Assembly: GCF_024807145.1 (NCBI RefSeq)
Contig: NZ_JANUCA010000009.1
Span: forward strand, 62,001-126,000
From: Microbacterium sp. AK031
GTDB taxonomy: Bacteria; Actinomycetota; Actinomycetes; Actinomycetales; Microbacteriaceae
Direction: 5' to 3'
Length of the DNA stretch: 64,000 nt
Of the stretch, positions 49,724-59,699 are shown one piece after another (the stretch's first letter is position 1; each line of letters begins with the position of its first letter). The notes beneath the pieces are model-generated. The model did not search any database, was not told where the DNA came from, and worked only from the letters and a program-made list of their open reading frames with translations. The position numbers were made by a program, and so were the translations under genes.

Positions 49724-50764
49724 GTGTCTGATGCCCCCGAAATCACGCCCGAGGCGGTGGAATCCGCCGTCGCCGCAGCGCTCGAGGCGATCGGTGCCGC
49801 CGCCGATACCGCTGAGCTGAAGGCCGCTCGCGCCTCGCACGTCGCCGAAGGGTCGCCGTTGGCTCGCCTGAACGCGTCCATGCGTCAGGTCGCGCCCGAG
49901 CACAAGGCCGCATTCGGAAAGCTCGTCGGGCAGGGGCGTGGCCAGGTCACCAAGGCGCTCGCCGCCCGTGAGGTCGAGCTCGCCGAGGCCGAGACCGCAG
50001 CGCGACTGGAATCGGAGCGGGTGGACATCACCGCCGTATCGTCGCGTACGCGCGTCGGCGCACGGCATCCGCTCACTCAGCTCCAGGACGACGTCTCCGA
50101 CATCTTCGTCGGGATGGGGTGGGAGATCGCCGAGGGACCGGAGCTCGAGCACGAGTGGTTCAACTTCGACGCGCTGAACTTCGACGTCGATCACCCCGCG
50201 CGTCAGATGCAGGACACGTTCTTCGTCGACCCGGTAGATCGTCACCTCGTCATGCGCACGCACACGAGCCCCGTGCAGGTGCGGTCGATGCTCGACCGCG
50301 AGGTGCCGATCTACGTGCTGTGCCCCGGCCGGGTCTACCGCACCGACGAGTTCGACGCGACGCATCTGCCGGTGTTCACGCAGTTCGAGGGCCTCGTCGT
50401 CGACAAGGGCATCACGATGGCGCACCTCAAGGGCACGCTGGATCACTTCGCGAAGCTGCTCTTCGGCCCAGAAGCCAAGACGCGCTTCCGCACCAATTAC
50501 TTCCCGTTCACCGAGCCCTCCGCCGAGCTCGACTTGTGGCACCCGACCTTCAAGGGCGGAGCACGCTGGATCGAGTGGGGCGGCTGCGGCATGGTCAACC
50601 CCAACGTGCTGCGTGCGGCGGGCATCGATCCCGACGTGTACAGCGGCTTCGCCTTCGGAATGGGAATCGAGCGCGGGCTGATGTTCCGCAGCGACGTGCA
50701 GGACATGCGCGACATGGCCGAAGGCGATGTGCGCTTCAGCGAGCAGTTCGGGATGGTGGTGTGA
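49724..50764 (+). CDS. pheS: Phenylalanine-tRNA ligase alpha subunit
   Basis: A 346-residue class II synthetase subunit. The N-terminal coiled coil (residues about 1-85) contacts tRNA; the catalytic domain shows motif 1 RHPLTQLQDDVSDIFVGMGWEI, motif 2 GRVYRTDEFDATHLPVFTQFEGLVVDKG, and motif 3 GFAFGMGIERGLMFRSDVQDMRDM. GTG start 49724 after a GGTAGACT-type -10 region 13 nt upstream suggests a leaderless or short-leader transcript. Overlaps pheT by 1 nt. Confidence 0.95.
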   Translation: MSDAPEITPEAVESAVAAALEAIGAAADTAELKAARASHVAEGSPLARLNASMRQVAPEHKAAFGKLVGQGRGQVTKALAAREVELAEAETAARLESERVDITAVSSRTRVGARHPLTQLQDDVSDIFVGMGWEIAEGPELEHEWFNFDALNFDVDHPARQMQDTFFVDPVDRHLVMRTHTSPVQVRSMLDREVPIYVLCPGRVYRTDEFDATHLPVFTQFEGLVVDKGITMAHLKGTLDHFAKLLFGPEAKTRFRTNYFPFTEPSAELDLWHPTFKGGARWIEWGGCGMVNPNVLRAAGIDPDVYSGFAFGMGIERGLMFRSDVQDMRDMAEGDVRFSEQFGMVV

Positions 50765-53259
50765 TGCGCGTCCCGCTTTCGTGGTTGCGTGAGTACGTCG
50801 ATGTGGCGCCGGATGCCACGGCGGAAGACATTCTCGAGTCGTTGGTGACCGTCGGATTCGAAGAGGAGGAGATCCACCGTTTCGAGATCTCCGGACCCGT
50901 CGTCGTCGGTCAGGTGCTGTCCTTCGACGCCGAGCCGCAGTCCAACGGCAAGACGATCCGCTGGTGCCAGGTCGATGTCGGCGAGGCGGAGCCGCGCGGC
51001 ATCGTCTGCGGTGCGAGCAATTTCGCCGTCGGAGACAAGGTCGTGGTGACCCTGCCCGGCGCCGTGCTGCCCGGCCCGTTCCCGATCGCTGCACGCAAGA
51101 CCTACGGCCATGTCTCGGACGGCATGATCGCGTCGGCGCGTGAGCTGGGCCTGGGCGATGAGCACGACGGCATCCTGGTTCTGTCCTCGCTGGGGATCGA
51201 CGCACCGGTCGGCACGGATGCGATCGAGCTGCTGGGCCTTGACGACGTCGCTGTCGAGATCAATGTCACGCCTGACCGCGGCTACGCGTTCTCGATCCGC
51301 GGTGTCGCACGGGAGTATGCGCACGCGACCGGTGCGGACTTCCGCGACCCGGCGGAACATGAATGGTCCGAGGTCGAGCCCGGCACCGGGTTTGCGATCG
51401 CGGTGGACGCTGAGCCGCTTCGCGAGAACCCCGCGGTGCAGGAGTTCGTCGTGCGCGTCGTGCGCGATGTCGATCCTGCCCGCCCGACGCCGCCATGGAT
51501 GGTCGCGCGGCTCTCGCTCGCCGGCATCCGCTCGCTCGGCGTGCTGATCGACATCACCAACTACGTGATGCTCGAGCTCGGCAATCCGATCCACGGATAC
51601 GACCTCGACAAGCTCTCCGGCGGCATCACGGTTCGTCGCGCGCAGCATGGCGAGACGATGAAGACGCTCGACGGACAGGAGCGCACGCTCCACGTCGAAG
51701 ACCTGCTCATCACCGACGACTCGGGCCCGATCGGTCTTGCCGGCGTCATGGGCGGCGGCACGACGGAGATGGGCGCTCAGACGCGCAACGTGCTCATCGA
51801 AGCCGCGATCTTCGATCCGATCTCGATCGCGCGCAGCGCGCGGCGGCACAAGCTGCCCAGCGAGGCGTCCAAGCGCTTCGAACGCGGTGTCGATCCGCTC
51901 GTGCCGTTCGTCGCGGCTCGTCGGGTGGCCGACCTGATGGTGGAGCTCGCAGGTGGAAGCATCGATGAGGTGGGCGGAGCGCTGTTCAGCGACGTCTCCA
52001 TCGACGGTATCGAGCTGCCCGCCGAGTTCGTCCCCGATCTCATCGGCGTCGATTACACCGACGAGGAGATCGTCGACGCGCTCGAGATGATCGGCGCGGA
52101 GGTCACCGAGACCTCTGACGGCTGGCAGATCATCCCGCCGAGCTGGCGTCCCGATCTCACGGACAAGTGGACGCTGGCAGAGGAGGTCGCTCGCATCCAC
52201 GGGCTCGACCGCATCCCCGCTGTGCTGCCGACGCCTCCGTCCGGGCGCGGACTCACCGCGCTTCAGCAGGGTCGTCGTCGCGTCTCGAACGCGCTGGCTG
52301 CCGCGGGCCTCGTGGAGACGCCGGCATTCCCTTTCACCACTGAAGCGCAGAACGACCTGCACGGCTCGGCGTCGGGGGAGCACCTTCCGAGCATCAAGCT
52401 CGCGAACCCGCTCGATGGACAGGCGCCCTTCCTGCGCCGCTCACTGATCCCCGGTCTGCTGCAGATCGCGCACCGCAACATCGCACGCGGACTCACCGAC
52501 CTCGCGATCTTCGAGACCGGAGTCGTCTTCCTGCCGGAGCCGGGAGCCGCGTACGGCACCGCTGACGTGCCGCCGCTGGGTGAGCGACCCTCTGACGAGA
52601 AGCTGGCGGAGCTGAACGCCTCCATCCCGCCGCAGCCCCGCCACGTCGCCGCGCTCTTCACCGGCAACGTGACCGAGCGTCAGCCCGGGCGGCACGCCGA
52701 GGCCTTCGGGCTGTCGGAAGCCCTGGATGCCGTGCGCGTGATCGCCGTGGCATCCGGAGTCGAGATCGACGTCGTGCAGGGCCGTCGTGCGGCGTTGCAC
52801 CCCGGGCGCACCGGTGTGCTGAGCGTCGACGGCACCGAGGTGGGCTACGTCGGTGAGCTGCACCCGAGCGTGGCGGCCGACGCTGCTCTTCCCGGGCGCG
52901 CTGTGGTGCTGGAGCTCGATCTCGACGGCATCCTGTCGCAGGCCGGATCCCGTGTCGTTGCCGCGTCGCTTTCCACCTACCCGGCTGCGACGCAGGATGT
53001 GTCACTGGTCGTTCCCTCTGCTGTGACTGCGGGCGAACTGCGTACCGCGCTCGTCGAGGGTGCGGGCGAGCTGCTGGAGTCCCTGCGGCTGGTCGACGAC
53101 TACCGCGGCGAGGGCGTACCCGATGGTTCGAAGAGTCTGACCTTCGCGCTGCGTTTCAGAGCAGAGGACCGCACCCTGACCGCAGCCGAGGCGACGCAGG
53201 CGAAGCTCGCCGGTGTCGCCGTTGCAACCGAGCGATTCGGGGCGACGCTGCGCGAGTAG
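50764..53259 (+). CDS. pheT: Phenylalanine-tRNA ligase beta subunit
   Basis: An 831-residue subunit. Domains in order: N-terminal MRVPLSWLREYVDVAPDATAEDILESLVTVGFEEEE, tRNA-binding OB fold (residues about 40-155, VVGQVLSFDAEPQSNGKTIRWCQVDVGE), B3/B4 editing domain (ALDVTNYVML-type segment IDITNYVMLELGNPIHGYDLDKL), B5 domain, the catalytic-like core and the C-terminal anticodon-binding FDX domain (LSTYPAATQDVSLVVPSAVTAGELRTAL). Full length for an actinobacterial PheT. Start ATG overlaps the pheS stop. Confidence 0.96.
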   Translation: MRVPLSWLREYVDVAPDATAEDILESLVTVGFEEEEIHRFEISGPVVVGQVLSFDAEPQSNGKTIRWCQVDVGEAEPRGIVCGASNFAVGDKVVVTLPGAVLPGPFPIAARKTYGHVSDGMIASARELGLGDEHDGILVLSSLGIDAPVGTDAIELLGLDDVAVEINVTPDRGYAFSIRGVAREYAHATGADFRDPAEHEWSEVEPGTGFAIAVDAEPLRENPAVQEFVVRVVRDVDPARPTPPWMVARLSLAGIRSLGVLIDITNYVMLELGNPIHGYDLDKLSGGITVRRAQHGETMKTLDGQERTLHVEDLLITDDSGPIGLAGVMGGGTTEMGAQTRNVLIEAAIFDPISIARSARRHKLPSEASKRFERGVDPLVPFVAARRVADLMVELAGGSIDEVGGALFSDVSIDGIELPAEFVPDLIGVDYTDEEIVDALEMIGAEVTETSDGWQIIPPSWRPDLTDKWTLAEEVARIHGLDRIPAVLPTPPSGRGLTALQQGRRRVSNALAAAGLVETPAFPFTTEAQNDLHGSASGEHLPSIKLANPLDGQAPFLRRSLIPGLLQIAHRNIARGLTDLAIFETGVVFLPEPGAAYGTADVPPLGERPSDEKLAELNASIPPQPRHVAALFTGNVTERQPGRHAEAFGLSEALDAVRVIAVASGVEIDVVQGRRAALHPGRTGVLSVDGTEVGYVGELHPSVAADAALPGRAVVLELDLDGILSQAGSRVVAASLSTYPAATQDVSLVVPSAVTAGELRTALVEGAGELLESLRLVDDYRGEGVPDGSKSLTFALRFRAEDRTLTAAEATQAKLAGVAVATERFGATLRE

Positions 53260-53274
53260 CGCGAATTTCGTTCG

Positions 53275-53312
53275 GAACGCCGGCGTCTTCCTTCGGGGAG
53301 GTGCCGGCGTTC
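53275..53312 (+). terminator. Intrinsic terminator of pheST
   Basis: GAACGCCGGC pairs with GCCGGCGTTC around an 18-nt loop, followed by TGCTTTC, 16 bp after pheT. Confidence 0.85.
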
Positions 53313-53399
53313 TGCTTTCATCTCGTGCTATCGAGTATAACTACGAGAAAAGAGTGCAAGCGCAGTAATGTACTAGAACAGAAACGCTAGTCTGGATTC

Positions 53400-53814
53400 A
53401 TGGAGCTGTGGTTCGATGATGTGGATGATCGAACTCCTCGCAGGCGCACCCGTTCCACCGCGTGAGGCCGAGCTCGTTGGTCACGACCCGATCGACCCGC
53501 TCACCGCGAAGCAGTTGTTCCTCGACGCGACCGCGTTCCGACGGGTGATCATCGACCACAAGACCCCATGGGCACAAGGCGGCACCACCGACATCGACGA
53601 ACTCAGACCTCTCTGCCCCCGCGACCACGTGCATCGACATCTCACCCGCGCCATCTACCGCAGCCGACCCGACAACACAGTCCAGGTCACCACACCCACC
53701 GGGCACCGCCCCACCATTCTGAGTAAGCACGCGGATCCGTCCTGCGCGAACGCAAGGTCCACTCGTGTGTCCTTTCCGAACCCCTGGCGGAGCTCGGCGA
53801 GAATGAGCGTATGA
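53400..53814 (+). pseudogene. 13E12-type HNH endonuclease remnant
   Basis: The 5' end of a DUF222/13E12-repeat HNH gene (ATG 53400, MELWFDDVDDRTPRRRT) runs into a different frame that carries the C-terminal HNH core: FRRVIIDHKTPWAQGGTTDIDELRPLCPRDHVHRHLTRAIYRSRPDNTVQVTTPTGHRP. The large central DUF222 part is missing, and the ends are in different frames, so an internal deletion has destroyed it. The upstream AT-rich stretch (53325-53399) looks like an ordinary promoter for such genes. Confidence 0.75.
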
Positions 53815-53827
53815 CCTTGGAATCTGC

Positions 53828-54243
53828 ATGCGCCTGGCTGCGCGCACAGCCTTCATTGACACGTTGATCCTGAAGAACGTGAGTGGCGACGGATGGGCTT
53901 TCGCCGGCCATCGGGCCTCGCGGAAGGCCGAGCAGCTTTCCTCGCAGCCTGCCGCTGCATTGAATTTCTGGTGGCAGCCGATCGTCAGAGCGGTGCGCGT
54001 ACGAGGTGCGGTGCAGGAAGCATCACGGGCAAAGAGCGACGCAGATCTGGCCGCACGCTCGGCCGCGGCCCATGAGGGCATCGACCCGGCGGACTGGGTG
54101 CTCTGGCGCCTCGTCCCGTCCAGAATCGAATTCTGGACGGCGCGGTCGACCGCCGGCACACGCGAATCGTGTACGTTCGCGAAGGTGAGACCTGGTCGCG
54201 CACGGTGACCGGCGGTGAGACGGACGGAGACAGGACTTCATGA
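53828..54243 (+). pseudogene. Pyridoxamine 5'-phosphate oxidase-like gene, frameshifted
   Basis: Codons from 53828 encode a PNPOx-like flavoprotein: ILKNVSGDGWAFAGHRASRKAEQLSSQPAAALNFWWQPIVRAVRVRGAV, then DWVLWRLVPSRIEFW ending at 54136. The expected continuation DGAVDRRHTRIVYVREGETWSRTVTGGETDGDRTS lies in another frame from 54139 to a TGA at 54241-54243. One missing base after TGG (TGGACGG in place of TGGGACGG) explains it. The N-terminus is also degraded. The original stop overlaps the cupin ATG, showing earlier coupling. Confidence 0.75.
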
Positions 54244-54668
54244 GCGACTACCAGGTGACGCAGATCGGTGCGCCGGACGAATGGCGCGACCACTTCGGCG
54301 GTTTCGTTGAAGCCCGCTCCCGCGATGGCCGCAGGGTCGTGGACCACGAGTTGACGATGCAGTACATCGGCATGACCGCGAACGCGCTCAAACCGGGCGA
54401 AGAAGCCGGATACTGGCACTCCCACTCCCACGTGGAAGAGCTCTACGTGTTCCTTGCCGGACGCGGACAGATGGGACTCGACGAGGACGTCGTGGACGCG
54501 GTGCCGGGCACCGTGATCAGGGTCGGCCAGGATGTGTGGCGCACCTGGCGTGCACACCCCGACAGTCCTGGCGAGCTGCGATGGCTCTGCATCCGATCCG
54601 GAGGCGATCAGTTGCCGCGCATCCCGGACGACGCCACGCGCGACCCTGAGCGACCGATGCCGTGGTGA
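54240..54668 (+). CDS. Cupin domain protein
   Basis: A 142-residue single-domain cupin. Motif 1 is YWHSHSHVEELYVFLAGRGQMGLDED, with His residues and Glu for a metal site, and motif 2 PGTVIRVGQDVWRTWRAHPDSPGELRWLCI. Substrate unknown. ATG 54240 overlaps the stop of the broken PNPOx frame; the next gene overlaps its stop (GTGA). Confidence 0.82.
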   Translation: MSDYQVTQIGAPDEWRDHFGGFVEARSRDGRRVVDHELTMQYIGMTANALKPGEEAGYWHSHSHVEELYVFLAGRGQMGLDEDVVDAVPGTVIRVGQDVWRTWRAHPDSPGELRWLCIRSGGDQLPRIPDDATRDPERPMPW

Positions 54669-55378
54669 GTACGGCGGCTGTCATTTCGCGTCCTACCGCG
54701 CTGACGGCGCCCGCGGGTGCCCGCGACCCCGGCATCGCACCGTTCCTGAGTCCAGGCGCGCAGATCGACTGGCACTACCGCAAGCCGCGCTGGCAAGAGG
54801 GCGACGCATCCAACATCGCGCCGATGCGAGTCGTGCGCGACGACGAACAGGGACTGGTCGCGTGGCTGGCACCTGGCACTCTCCTGGAAGGGATGGGTGC
54901 CCCCGACGGGCAGCGCATCCGCACTGTTCCGCTCGATCAGCGTTGGCTCGTCGAGCGAACCCGGATCGTGGAGGAATGGTGGGGCAACGGCGTGCTGCGC
55001 ATCGCACCTGCCGGCACACCCTGGTCTGTCTGGTTGTTCTGGAGCGACACCTCCGAAGTGGACTGGAAATTCGCCGGCTGGTACGTCAACCTCGAGAACG
55101 CGCACCAGCGCAGCGGCAACGCCACCCACTCATCCGATCACGTGCTCGACGTCGAGATCGATGCCGCCGGCGCGATCCGCCTGAAGGACGAGGACGAGCT
55201 GGAAGCGGCGATCGAACAGGGCCGCATCGCCGCACACGAGGCGGAGCAGATCACCCGCCACGCGGATGCCGCGATCGCCGCCTTCGAAGAAGGGCACTGG
55301 GCGTTCGCGCGGGAGTGGGTAGATTGGCGCCCGAATCCAGCCTGGACGATCCCGCAACTCGCCGAGCTGCCGCACTGA
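54665..55378 (+). CDS. DUF402 domain protein
   Basis: A 237-residue protein of the DUF402 family, some of whose members are nucleotide phosphatases or FomD-like. The core is QIDWHYRKPRWQEGDASNIAPMRVVRDDEQGLVAWLAPGT, followed by WSVWLFWSDTSEVDWKFAGWYVNLENAHQRSG and the acidic DHVLDVEIDAAGAIRLKDEDELEAA. GTG 54665 overlaps the cupin stop; GTG 54662 adds one residue. Exact role not deducible. Confidence 0.8.
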   Translation: MSTAAVISRPTALTAPAGARDPGIAPFLSPGAQIDWHYRKPRWQEGDASNIAPMRVVRDDEQGLVAWLAPGTLLEGMGAPDGQRIRTVPLDQRWLVERTRIVEEWWGNGVLRIAPAGTPWSVWLFWSDTSEVDWKFAGWYVNLENAHQRSGNATHSSDHVLDVEIDAAGAIRLKDEDELEAAIEQGRIAAHEAEQITRHADAAIAAFEEGHWAFAREWVDWRPNPAWTIPQLAELPH

Positions 55379-55410
55379 CGCTCCTGCACCATCGCTAGAC
55401 TTCGAGCAGT

Positions 55411-55485
55411 GACACGGGGTGCCGCGCCGAGCGGCTGAGAACACACCCGTCGAACCTGATCTAGTTCGTACTAGCGAAGGGATGT
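55411..55485 (+). promoter_or_regulatory. TPP riboswitch (THI element)
   Basis: All conserved blocks are present in order: ACGGGGTGCC, GGCTGAGA, ACACCC, CGAACCTGATC, and TAGCGAAGGGATGT. It ends 4 nt before the thiM ATG and covers its ribosome-binding region, so control is probably at translation initiation. A TAGACT -10-like hexamer at 55396-55401 lies just upstream. Thiamine pyrophosphate binding would shut down thiM and the fused gene behind it. Confidence 0.95.
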
Positions 55486-55489
55486 CGCC

Positions 55490-56365
55490 ATGAGCGATCT
55501 TCTGTGCCCACCGTCCGCCCTCCCCGTCGTCGCCGACGCGATGCGATTGCTCGAGTCGGTGCGCGAGGCGCCACCGCTCACGCATTGCATCACCAACGCC
55601 GTCGTCACCGGTTTCACCGCGAACGTGCTGCTCGCCGTCGGCGCGGCACCGGCGATGGTCGACATCGTCGGCGAGGCCGAGCTGTTCGCCGGGGTCGCGA
55701 CCGGCGTGCTGATCAACCTCGGTACGCCCACACCGGAGCAGCGAGCTGCCGGGCTCGAAGCCGTCGCAGGCGCCGCCGCTGCAGGTACGCCCTGGGTGCT
55801 CGATCCGGTCGCGATCGGCGCGCTGCCGGTACGCACCGAGCACGCCCATCGCCTGGTCGAACAGCGCCCGACGGCGATCAGGGGCAATGCGTCAGAGATC
55901 CTCGCCCTCGCGGGGCTGAGCGCCGGCGGACGCGGCGTGGACGCGACGGATTCGCCGGATGCCGCGGCAGACGCCGCCCGCGCGCTCGCGATCCGCTACG
56001 GCAGCGTCGTCGCGGTCTCAGGGCCGGTCGACCTCATCACCGACGGCGACCGCGTCTTCCGCGTCGCCAACGGCGACGAGCTCCTCACCCGCGTCACGGG
56101 TGGCGGCTGCGCACTCGGCGCCGTCATGGCCGCATTCCTCGGCGCGGCGCGCGCGACCCGGTTCTCGCCGCTCACCGCGGTCACGGCGGCGACCCTGTTC
56201 TACACGATCGCCGCTGAACGCGCTGCCGCATCGGCCACCGGACCAGGCAGCTTCGCGGTCGCGTTCCTGGATGAACTGGCAGCTACGACACCCGCCGACC
56301 TTGAGTCTGCAGCGCGGGTCGTGGAAGAGGAATTCGCGGCGCCGATCGCCGAGGTCGTCTCATGA
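55490..56365 (+). CDS. thiM: Hydroxyethylthiazole kinase
   Basis: A 291-residue ribokinase-like kinase that phosphorylates salvaged thiazole. [52 protein letters not shown] and [15 protein letters not shown] are family hallmarks; the GTGC-type catalytic motif is [17 protein letters not shown] with Cys. It overlaps the fused gene by 4 nt and is under the TPP riboswitch. Confidence 0.95.
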   Translation: MSDLLCPPSALPVVADAMRLLESVREAPPLTHCITNAVVTGFTANVLLAVGAAPAMVDIVGEAELFAGVATGVLINLGTPTPEQRAAGLEAVAGAAAAGTPWVLDPVAIGALPVRTEHAHRLVEQRPTAIRGNASEILALAGLSAGGRGVDATDSPDAAADAARALAIRYGSVVAVSGPVDLITDGDRVFRVANGDELLTRVTGGGCALGAVMAAFLGAARATRFSPLTAVTAATLFYTIAAERAAASATGPGSFAVAFLDELAATTPADLESAARVVEEEFAAPIAEVVS

Positions 56366-58602
56366 CTGATCTCTCGCTGTATCTCGTCACAGATCCCGCA
56401 CTGTGCGGCGAGCGAGGCGTCATCGATGTCGTGCGAGAAGCCGTCGCCGGCGGAGTCGGCATCGTCCAACTGCGCGACAAGACGGCGACCGACGCGCAGG
56501 TCGTCGCGCAGCTCATGGAACTGTCCGACGTGATCGACGGGCGAGCCGCGCTCGTCGTCAACGACCGGCTGGATGCGGCCATCGAAGCACGTGCCCGCGG
56601 TGCCCGCGTCGACGGCATCCATCTGGGCCAGTCCGACGTCTCAGTCGAGCGCGCGAGGGAACTGCTCGGGCCCGACGCGATCATCGGACTCACCGCGAAC
56701 ACCGCCGCCCATCTCGATACCGTGCGCGCACTGCCGCCCGGAACCGTCGACCATCTCGGCGTCGGGGTGATCCGACCGACCGAGACCAAGCCCGACCACC
56801 CGGAACCGCTGGGGGTCGAGGGTTTTCGGGCCTTCGCCGCCGCGAGCGAGCTTCCCTGCATCGCCATCGGCGGCGTCACGATCGACGATGTCGAAGCGCT
56901 CCGCGACGCCGGGGCAGCCGGGATCGCCGTGGTCTCGGCGCTGTGCGCCGCGGCCGACCCTCGAGCGACGGCGCGCGATTTCCGGCGCCGGTGGCGGGGC
57001 GCGGCATCCGTTCCCCGTGTTCTGAGCATCGCCGGGAGTGATCCGTCGGGCGGTGCCGGCATCCAGGCCGATCTGAAATCCATCGGCGCGAACGGCGGGT
57101 ACGGAATGGCGGCGATCACGGCTCTCACCGCCCAGAACACGCAGGGGGTCTTCGCGGTGCACGTGCCGCCCGCCGACTTTCTCAGGGCCCAGCTCGATGC
57201 GCTGGCGACCGACATCGACATCGACGCCGTGAAGATCGGGATGCTCGCCGATGCGGAAGTCATCCGCACCGTCATCGCATGGCTCGACGACGTACGGCCG
57301 CCGATCGTCGTCATCGATCCGGTGATGGTCGCGACGAGCGGGGACCGCCTGCTCGAAGCGGATGCAGAGGACGCCCTGCGCGATCTGCTCCGGCGGGCTG
57401 ATCTGGTCACACCGAATCTCCTTGAGCTCGCGGTGCTCGCAGACACGGCGGTCGCAGGCAGCTGGCCCGAAGCGATCGCGGATGCCGAGCGGCTTTCTGC
57501 CGATATCGGCGCGGCCGTTCTCGTCAAGGGCGGTCACCTCGGCGGGGATCAGTCGCCTGATGCCTTCGTGGATGCGATGACGGCCACTGTCCGAGAGTTT
57601 CCCGGCATGCGAATCGACACGGATGCCACGCACGGCACAGGATGCTCGTTGTCATCCGCACTCGCCACTCAACGCGCACTGCGCAAGGACTGGCCGGAAG
57701 CGGTGGTGGCAGCGCGCGGATGGCTGCGGGAGTCATTGCGCGGCGGTGCAGGACTGCTGGTCGGGTACGGACACGGACCGATCGACCATTTCGCCGGTCT
57801 GCGCACCCGCGGCGGCATCGACACCTCGCCCACGAGCGACGAGATCGTGACGCAGTGGTGGCAGCACATCGCGGCAGTCCGTGCCGACATCGATGAGTTG
57901 CCCTTCGTCCGCGGGCTCGCCGACGGCACTCTCGGCAGAAGTGCTTTCACCCACTACCTCGCGCAGGACGCCCTGTATCTCAGCGGCTACGCGCGTGTGC
58001 TCGCCGATGCGGCACGTCTCGCCCCGACCGCAGCAGAACAGGCATTCTGGGCGCAATCGGCGCACGGGTCGATCGTCGGCGAGCTCGAGCTGCATGCGCA
58101 ATGGCTCACACCAGCTGAAGGAGTGAGCGACAGGACGTTCTCGGCAACGCCGTCCGCGGCGACGATCGCGTATCTCGACCACCTTCGATCCACCGCATAC
58201 GGCGGCGACTACGCGCAGTTGATCGCCGCGCTGCTTCCGTGCTTCTGGTTGTACACCGACCTCGGCCAGCGTCTGGGAGACGGTCACTTCGGCGAGTACG
58301 CACGGTCGGATGCGCACCCGTACGCATCGTGGCTGCGCACGTATGCGGATGAGTCGTTCGCGGAGTCCACCCGACAGGCGATCGAGTACGTGGCGTCGAC
58401 GGCAGCGGCATCCGACTCAGAAGGCAAGAAGCGGATGCTGCGCGCGTTCGAAGCCTCCGCTTCCCACGAGCTCGCATTCTTCACAGAGCCCCTGGAGAAG
58501 GAGCCGCTGGAGCAGAAGCCGTTGGATCAGGAATCGCGAAGCATCCGCCCTGAGCAGATCTTCGACCAGGCCGGAGTCGAAGATGGTGTGATGGGCGTAT
58601 GA
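56362..58602 (+). CDS. Trifunctional ThiE-ThiD-TenA fusion protein
   Basis: A 746-residue three-domain enzyme. Residues 1-212 are thiamine-phosphate synthase ([45 protein letters not shown]). Residues 218-480 are hydroxymethylpyrimidine kinase ([20 protein letters not shown]; catalytic GTGC 425-428 in [13 protein letters not shown]). Residues about 495-715 are TenA-type thiaminase II ([23 protein letters not shown]; Cys627 in LLPCFWLY). The end is an acidic polar tail. Together with ThiM it makes thiamine monophosphate from salvaged parts. Fusions of these domains occur in Actinobacteria. Confidence 0.95.
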   Translation: MTDLSLYLVTDPALCGERGVIDVVREAVAGGVGIVQLRDKTATDAQVVAQLMELSDVIDGRAALVVNDRLDAAIEARARGARVDGIHLGQSDVSVERARELLGPDAIIGLTANTAAHLDTVRALPPGTVDHLGVGVIRPTETKPDHPEPLGVEGFRAFAAASELPCIAIGGVTIDDVEALRDAGAAGIAVVSALCAAADPRATARDFRRRWRGAASVPRVLSIAGSDPSGGAGIQADLKSIGANGGYGMAAITALTAQNTQGVFAVHVPPADFLRAQLDALATDIDIDAVKIGMLADAEVIRTVIAWLDDVRPPIVVIDPVMVATSGDRLLEADAEDALRDLLRRADLVTPNLLELAVLADTAVAGSWPEAIADAERLSADIGAAVLVKGGHLGGDQSPDAFVDAMTATVREFPGMRIDTDATHGTGCSLSSALATQRALRKDWPEAVVAARGWLRESLRGGAGLLVGYGHGPIDHFAGLRTRGGIDTSPTSDEIVTQWWQHIAAVRADIDELPFVRGLADGTLGRSAFTHYLAQDALYLSGYARVLADAARLAPTAAEQAFWAQSAHGSIVGELELHAQWLTPAEGVSDRTFSATPSAATIAYLDHLRSTAYGGDYAQLIAALLPCFWLYTDLGQRLGDGHFGEYARSDAHPYASWLRTYADESFAESTRQAIEYVASTAAASDSEGKKRMLRAFEASASHELAFFTEPLEKEPLEQKPLDQESRSIRPEQIFDQAGVEDGVMGV

Positions 58603-59558
58603 CGAAAGTGCTCATTCTCGGCGGGACGGCCTGGCTGTCTGGCCTGATCGCGTCGCGGTGGATCGACACCGGCGCGCAGGTGACGTGCCTCGCCCGTGGC
58701 ACTCATCCGGTGCCGGAGGGCGCCGCGCTCGTCCGCGCCGACCGCGACGACGCGGATCCGTACGGAGAACTGCACGGCGAGTGGGATGAGATCGTCGACG
58801 TCTCCCGCCACGTGCACCACGCCAGCGGTGCGGTCGCCGCGCTGGGCGCGCGCGCCGCACGGTGGACCTATGTCTCGTCGGTATCGGTGTACGCCGAGGA
58901 GGCCACACCGGGCACGGATGAGTCGGCCGACACCCTCGCGCCGGCGCAGGACGGCGATGAGTACGAGTACGGCGCGCAGAAGGTCGCGTCCGAGGCGGCC
59001 GTCCGCACGCTCGGTGAGCGCGCACGCATCGTGCGTCCTGGCCTCATCGTCGGGCCGGGAGATCCGAGCGATCGCTTCGGCTACTGGGCCGCCGCGTTCG
59101 ACCGCGCAGCAGACGGCCCGGTACTCATCCCTCGCGTCGAAGGTCGAACGACGCAGGTGATCGACGTCGATGATCTGGTCTCGTTCGTGGTGGACGGTCA
59201 TTCCTCCGACGCGGTCAACGCCGTCGGCGACGTGCACGAGCTCGGCCGTGTGCTGGATGCTTTTCGCTCGGCGACCGCGCACAGCGGCGAGGTCGTCGTG
59301 GCGGACGATCAATGGCTGGAGACGCAAGGCGTCGAGTTCTGGGCGGGGGATCGTTCGCTCCCACTGTGGCTGCCGGTGGACATGGGCGGATTCACGACAC
59401 GTTCGAACTCCGCCTATCGTGCCGCAGGCGGAACGCTGACGCCGCTGGAGAAGACGATCGAGCGCATCGTGGATGACGAACGCGCCAGGGGAGTGAACCG
59501 TGAGCGTCGAGCGGGACTCACCCGGGACCAGGAGATGGCTCTGCTCACGGCGTTGTAG
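58599..59558 (+). CDS. NAD-dependent epimerase/dehydratase-like protein
   Basis: A 319-residue Rossmann-fold protein. The nucleotide-binding motif is slightly unusual: VLILGGTAWLSGLIASRWI, where GxxGxxG is GGTAWLSG. The catalytic region shows WTYVSSVSVYAEE and YGAQKVASE, matching the Tyr-x3-Lys dyad as YGAQK. It overlaps the thiamine fusion gene by 4 nt, so it may be under the same riboswitch although its role in thiamine metabolism is unclear. Substrate unknown. Confidence 0.85.
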   Translation: MTKVLILGGTAWLSGLIASRWIDTGAQVTCLARGTHPVPEGAALVRADRDDADPYGELHGEWDEIVDVSRHVHHASGAVAALGARAARWTYVSSVSVYAEEATPGTDESADTLAPAQDGDEYEYGAQKVASEAAVRTLGERARIVRPGLIVGPGDPSDRFGYWAAAFDRAADGPVLIPRVEGRTTQVIDVDDLVSFVVDGHSSDAVNAVGDVHELGRVLDAFRSATAHSGEVVVADDQWLETQGVEFWAGDRSLPLWLPVDMGGFTTRSNSAYRAAGGTLTPLEKTIERIVDDERARGVNRERRAGLTRDQEMALLTAL

Positions 59559-59606
59559 GCGATCTCCGATTTGCGAACCAAGCGCCCGCAGCGCTACTGT
59601 CACCAC

Positions 59607-59699
59607 ATGCCTTCGGCTGTCCCCGCCTCTATGACGCTCGCTCCGAGCGTCATCGTTGTGCGCCGACGCCGCAGCCGTCTGGCCGGCCGCCGACTCTAG
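59607..59699 (+). CDS. Arginine-rich leader peptide upstream of argC
   Basis: A 30-codon frame: MPSAVPASMTLAPSVI, then VVRRRRSRLAGRRL and TAG. Seven of the last twelve codons specify Arg, including four in a row (CGC CGA CGC CGC), ending 97 nt before argC. This is the layout of a transcription- or translation-attenuation leader peptide sensing charged tRNA-Arg. A perfect hairpin (59631-59653) lies inside it and further GC-rich stems follow. No strong ribosome-binding site is seen for the ATG, and an internal ATG at 59631 is a possible start. Function is inference. Confidence 0.5.
   Translation: MPSAVPASMTLAPSVIVVRRRRSRLAGRRL
59631..59653 (+). promoter_or_regulatory. Hairpin inside the arg leader
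   Basis: ATGACGCTC pairs perfectly with GAGCGTCAT around a 5-nt loop. It starts at the internal ATG of the leader peptide and ends just before the run of Arg codons, so a ribosome stalled on those codons would sit on its 3' arm. Confidence 0.6.
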
